From the NCBI GenBank assembly GCA_033964015.1, contig CM066925.1:4978523-5042522 (forward strand): a stretch of 64,000 nt of DNA. The letters are read 5' to 3'. Position 1 is the first letter of the stretch. Every line of letters begins with the position of its first letter. This stretch comes from Scolanthus callimorphus. Its lineage: Eukaryota; Cnidaria; Anthozoa; Actiniaria; Edwardsiidae. The notes under the pieces are model-generated. The model saw only the letters and a program-made list of their open reading frames with translations, did not search any database and was not told the origin of the DNA. The translations under genes and the position numbers were made by a program. Below are positions 63,360 to 64,000 of the stretch, one piece after another.

Positions 63360-64000
63360 ACTTGAAAAAGATTGATAAGTGAATAACGCGACTGTGGGCA
63401 AATTATGAGTTTAAAAAATTTCAAGGAGATTGCGCACTCCCTGTGCATGCTCCTTGCCCTGGGGATCCCTCTTTTTTGAGCGGGAGTGCTTGTCAGGAAC
63501 TTTCGATTTCACCCAACATGTTTTTGATCCCTTAAGGTACCAACAAGACGTACAGTGTTACCTTTAAAAAAGCGGCCGGTTTTTTTTGGACTCGATCTCT
63601 CTGATTTTCTCTGTGAAAATGTTTTGCAGGTGTAGGAGCTGGGAATGAGTATCACACAGCGCGCAATGAGCTTCACACGGCGCGTCTCTGTGGTGATTTT
63701 CTCTGTGAAAATGTTTTGGCGGCGTAAGGAAAGTCTCAGTTTCGTCGTAATTTTCTCTCGCATTTTTTAAGAGGGAAAATGTGTCTTAAATTCAGGCTAC
63801 TAACAAGTGTGATTTTCTTGATTTGCTATAACTGACCTCTAACATATATCTGGAATCAATGCACGTTTACGAATTTTACCTGTAAAAGGTCAAATGTTGA
63901 CCATTTAGTCAGATTTGGTACGTGCCTGTGGTTATTCTCCTCAAGTTTGGTTCAGATCTGACACATTCTTCTCAAGTTATCAGGAATTTTCTCACGGTCA
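63360..64000. other. Non-coding right edge with inverted satellite copy
   Basis: No protein-like frame. GATTTTCTCTGTGAAAATGT occurs twice (about 63601, 63697). From about 63890 the sequence is the reverse complement of the 128-bp satellite unit. Confidence 0.6.

Overview
This 64 kb window is nuclear DNA of an animal. Conserved proteins are split into many short exons with GT-AG introns. The intergenic and intronic DNA is AT-rich and packed with short inverted-repeat transposons. The gene content and style fit an early-branching invertebrate, most likely an anthozoan cnidarian such as a reef coral. That assignment is inference from style, not proof. Three genes can be supported.

(1) Positions 58-35535, minus strand: MSH6, the mismatch-recognition subunit of MutS-alpha. 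I traced 39 exons by splice sites and reading phase, about 1,335 codons, from the PCNA-binding/PWWP amino end to just short of the carboxy end, which lies left of base 1. The gene is far more intron-rich than its mammalian counterpart. Its introns hold almost every kind of small repeat seen here: TTAA-flanked foldbacks, TA-flanked and hAT-like MITEs, a 64-bp minisatellite, tRNA-derived repeats, a LINE fragment and a miniature LTR element. A one-base deletion breaks the frame in the ATPase core (exon 37).

(2) Positions 48490-50400, plus strand: a 636-residue protein from a single coding exon. It has two copies of an unrecognised amino-terminal module, a glycine/alanine-rich hydrophobic stretch, three 49-residue Ser/Pro/Asn/Gly repeats, and a carboxy-terminal domain with CxE and PCxxC zinc motifs. 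These resemble the cytidine-deaminase-like toxin domains (YwqJ type) of bacterial polymorphic toxins. This is the most unusual item in the window.

(3) Positions 56460-61935, minus strand: the 3' part of a leucine-rich-repeat G-protein-coupled receptor of the LGR/relaxin-receptor class. Five 72-nt and one 78-nt phase-2 LRR exons lead to a large exon carrying the hinge and all seven membrane helices. A one-base deletion separates hinge from membrane domain.

Positions 35.9-48.4 kb and 50.8-56.2 kb have no recognisable genes and are mostly nested foldback elements. The right edge (62.7-64 kb) is a 128-bp tandem repeat whose units each carry a CRE-like palindrome, most of them with an E-box. I see no functional link among the three genes; each appears independently transcribed.
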